Source of the DNA: an uncultured Bacilli bacterium | GTDB lineage: Bacteria; Bacillota_I; Bacilli_A; RF39; UBA660 | Length of the DNA: 5,668 nt | Direction of reading: 5' to 3' | Assembly (NCBI GenBank): GCA_910587745.1 | Contig: CAJUNE010000047.1 | Span: forward strand, 1-5,668 | Part shown: piece by piece, positions 5,416-5,668 of the stretch | How positions within the stretch are numbered: position 1 is the stretch's first letter | How the letters are laid out: every line of letters starts with the position of its first letter | The notes under the pieces: model-generated | The model's input: only the letters and a program-made list of their open reading frames with translations | Told to the model about the DNA's origin: nothing | The model's database searches: none | Position numbers and translations under genes: made by a program

Positions 5416-5420
5416 GCATG

Positions 5421-5467
5421 AAAAAAACGCTTAATACAGCTTAGATTTACATCTAAGAGTTAAGCGC
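5421..5467 (-). terminator. Terminator of the convergent (antisense) RNA
   Basis: Read on the minus strand, CGCTTAA (5467-5461) pairs with TTAAGCG (5434-5428) and, inside, CTTAGAT (5457-5451) pairs with ATCTAAG (5446-5440) around a 4-base loop. Seven T (5427-5421) follow immediately. It lies just past the stop codon of the small ORF but points against it. Confidence 0.8.
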
Positions 5468-5491
5468 TCAAGCTTATGCGAGACGCTTAAC
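5427..5491 (+). repeat. Direct repeat ACGCTTAA in the overlap region
   Basis: ACGCTTAA occurs at 5427-5434 and 5484-5491 (ACGCTTAATAC and ACGCTTAACAC with flanks), and an inverted copy TTAAGCG lies at 5461-5467. Paired repeats in the region shared by both RNAs recall the DRa/DRb contact sites of Fst-type loci, although here both are in the 3' part. Confidence 0.5.
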
Positions 5492-5519
5492 ACGCAAAAG
5501 TTATACGTCTCTCTTTTTT
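5481..5519 (+). terminator. Terminator of the small-peptide mRNA
   Basis: GAGACG (5481-5486) pairs with CGTCTC (5507-5512) and TAAC (5489-5492) with GTTA (5501-5504), around an 8-base loop. A T tract runs to 5519. The mRNA therefore reads through the minus-strand terminator at 5421-5467, giving an overlap of about 90 bases. Confidence 0.8.
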
Positions 5520-5552
5520 ATTGTATGAAGTTTCCTTCATCTGTATACAGAT
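5520..5552 (-). promoter_or_regulatory. Candidate antisense promoter with a 14-bp palindrome
   Basis: On the minus strand TACAAT (5525-5520) is one base off the -10 consensus. The -35 position (around 5543-5549) is weak. A perfect 14-bp palindrome, ATCTGTATACAGAT (5539-5552), covers that position and could be a protein-binding operator. A 6-bp hairpin (ATGAAG 5525-5530 with CTTCAT 5535-5540) adjoins it. Confidence 0.4.
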
Positions 5553-5563
5553 TAACTTATTAT

Positions 5564-5668
5564 TTAGTTTTTGGCAAGAGCTTTAATAGATAGTATTTCA
5601 ATTTGATTTGATATTAAATTGCTATTATTATTTATATCTTTAATTAAATCTGTTGTTAAATATTTTTT
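5564..5668 (-). CDS. C-terminal end of an unidentified protein (5' part outside window)
   Basis: On the minus strand a frame is open from the window edge to TAA at 5566-5564 and codes 34 residues, ending KYLTTDLIKDINNNSNLI, then a helix-like NQIEILSIKALAKN. The composition (Leu/Ile/Lys/Asn, no rare residues) fits a real protein end in this AT-rich genome, and both other minus-strand frames are less convincing. The fragment is too short to assign a family. It would be transcribed towards the antisense RNA, whose terminator at 5467-5421 may also serve it. It could be chance open frame. Confidence 0.45.
   Translation of the reverse strand, partial: KKYLTTDLIKDINNNSNLISNQIEILSIKALAKN

Larger units (their letters stand above)
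5421..5513 (-). ncRNA. Candidate antisense RNA antitoxin (~93 nt)
   Basis: A minus-strand RNA starting near 5513 (from TACAAT at 5525-5520) and ending at the T run 5427-5421 would be about 93 nt with two hairpins. The 5' one is GAGACG (5512-5507) with CGTCTC (5486-5481); the 3' one is the terminator stem. It would be fully complementary to the 3' untranslated part of the small-peptide mRNA, which reads on to about 5519. This matches the convergent RNAI/RNAII layout of par/Fst and TxpA/RatA type I systems. The alternative is that the hairpin only terminates the gene ending at 5564. Confidence 0.5.

Overview
This is an AT-rich window of bacterial chromosome, most likely from a low-GC Firmicute of the gut Bacilli / RF39-like or Mollicutes-related kind. 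The grounds are base composition, the tdk-rnr-smpB block, good AGGAG-type ribosome binding sites, and a surface protein of a type I associate with gut Bacilli metagenomes. TGA is used as a stop (tdk and the prepilin gene) and Trp is TGG, so genetic code 11 fits better than code 4. The exact taxon cannot be read from the window.

Layout. Positions 1-998 (+) hold the 3' part of a large surface-type protein that ends in a C-type-lectin-like domain with the signature YWTMSP...GVRPVINLK. Its last 130 bases of domain look like the variable region (VR) of a diversity-generating retroelement (DGR). Positions 999-1348 are non-coding and hold hairpins, a possible small RNA and two facing terminators. 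Positions 1349-4855 (-) are a tight operon read right to left: prepilin-like protein, thymidine kinase (tdk), RNase R (rnr), SmpB (smpB). Positions 4856-5304 are largely non-coding, but contain a 105-bp GC-rich island on the minus strand. It matches the VR of the first gene over 82 ungapped bases and lies in a possible short transcription unit with its own promoter and terminator. Positions 5200-5560 hold a 36-codon hydrophobic ORF and a convergent antisense RNA candidate, the architecture of a type I toxin-antitoxin locus. Positions 5564-5668 (-) look like the C-terminal end of another gene.

How it fits together. RNase R and SmpB both act in ribosome rescue and RNA turnover, and tdk in nucleotide salvage. 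The prepilin-like gene leads this operon, with its stop codon inside the tdk ribosome binding site. The most interesting element is the pair of related segments at 839-920 (+) and 5036-5117 (-). They differ at 23 of 82 bases, 19 of them in codon positions 1 and 2, while their ends are identical. This is what DGR mutagenesis of AAY-type codons produces. The minus-strand copy is not an exact template for this VR, because 14 of the 23 differences are not at template adenines. It is therefore either a template of another or older cycle, or a second diversified cassette. No reverse transcriptase is visible in the window.
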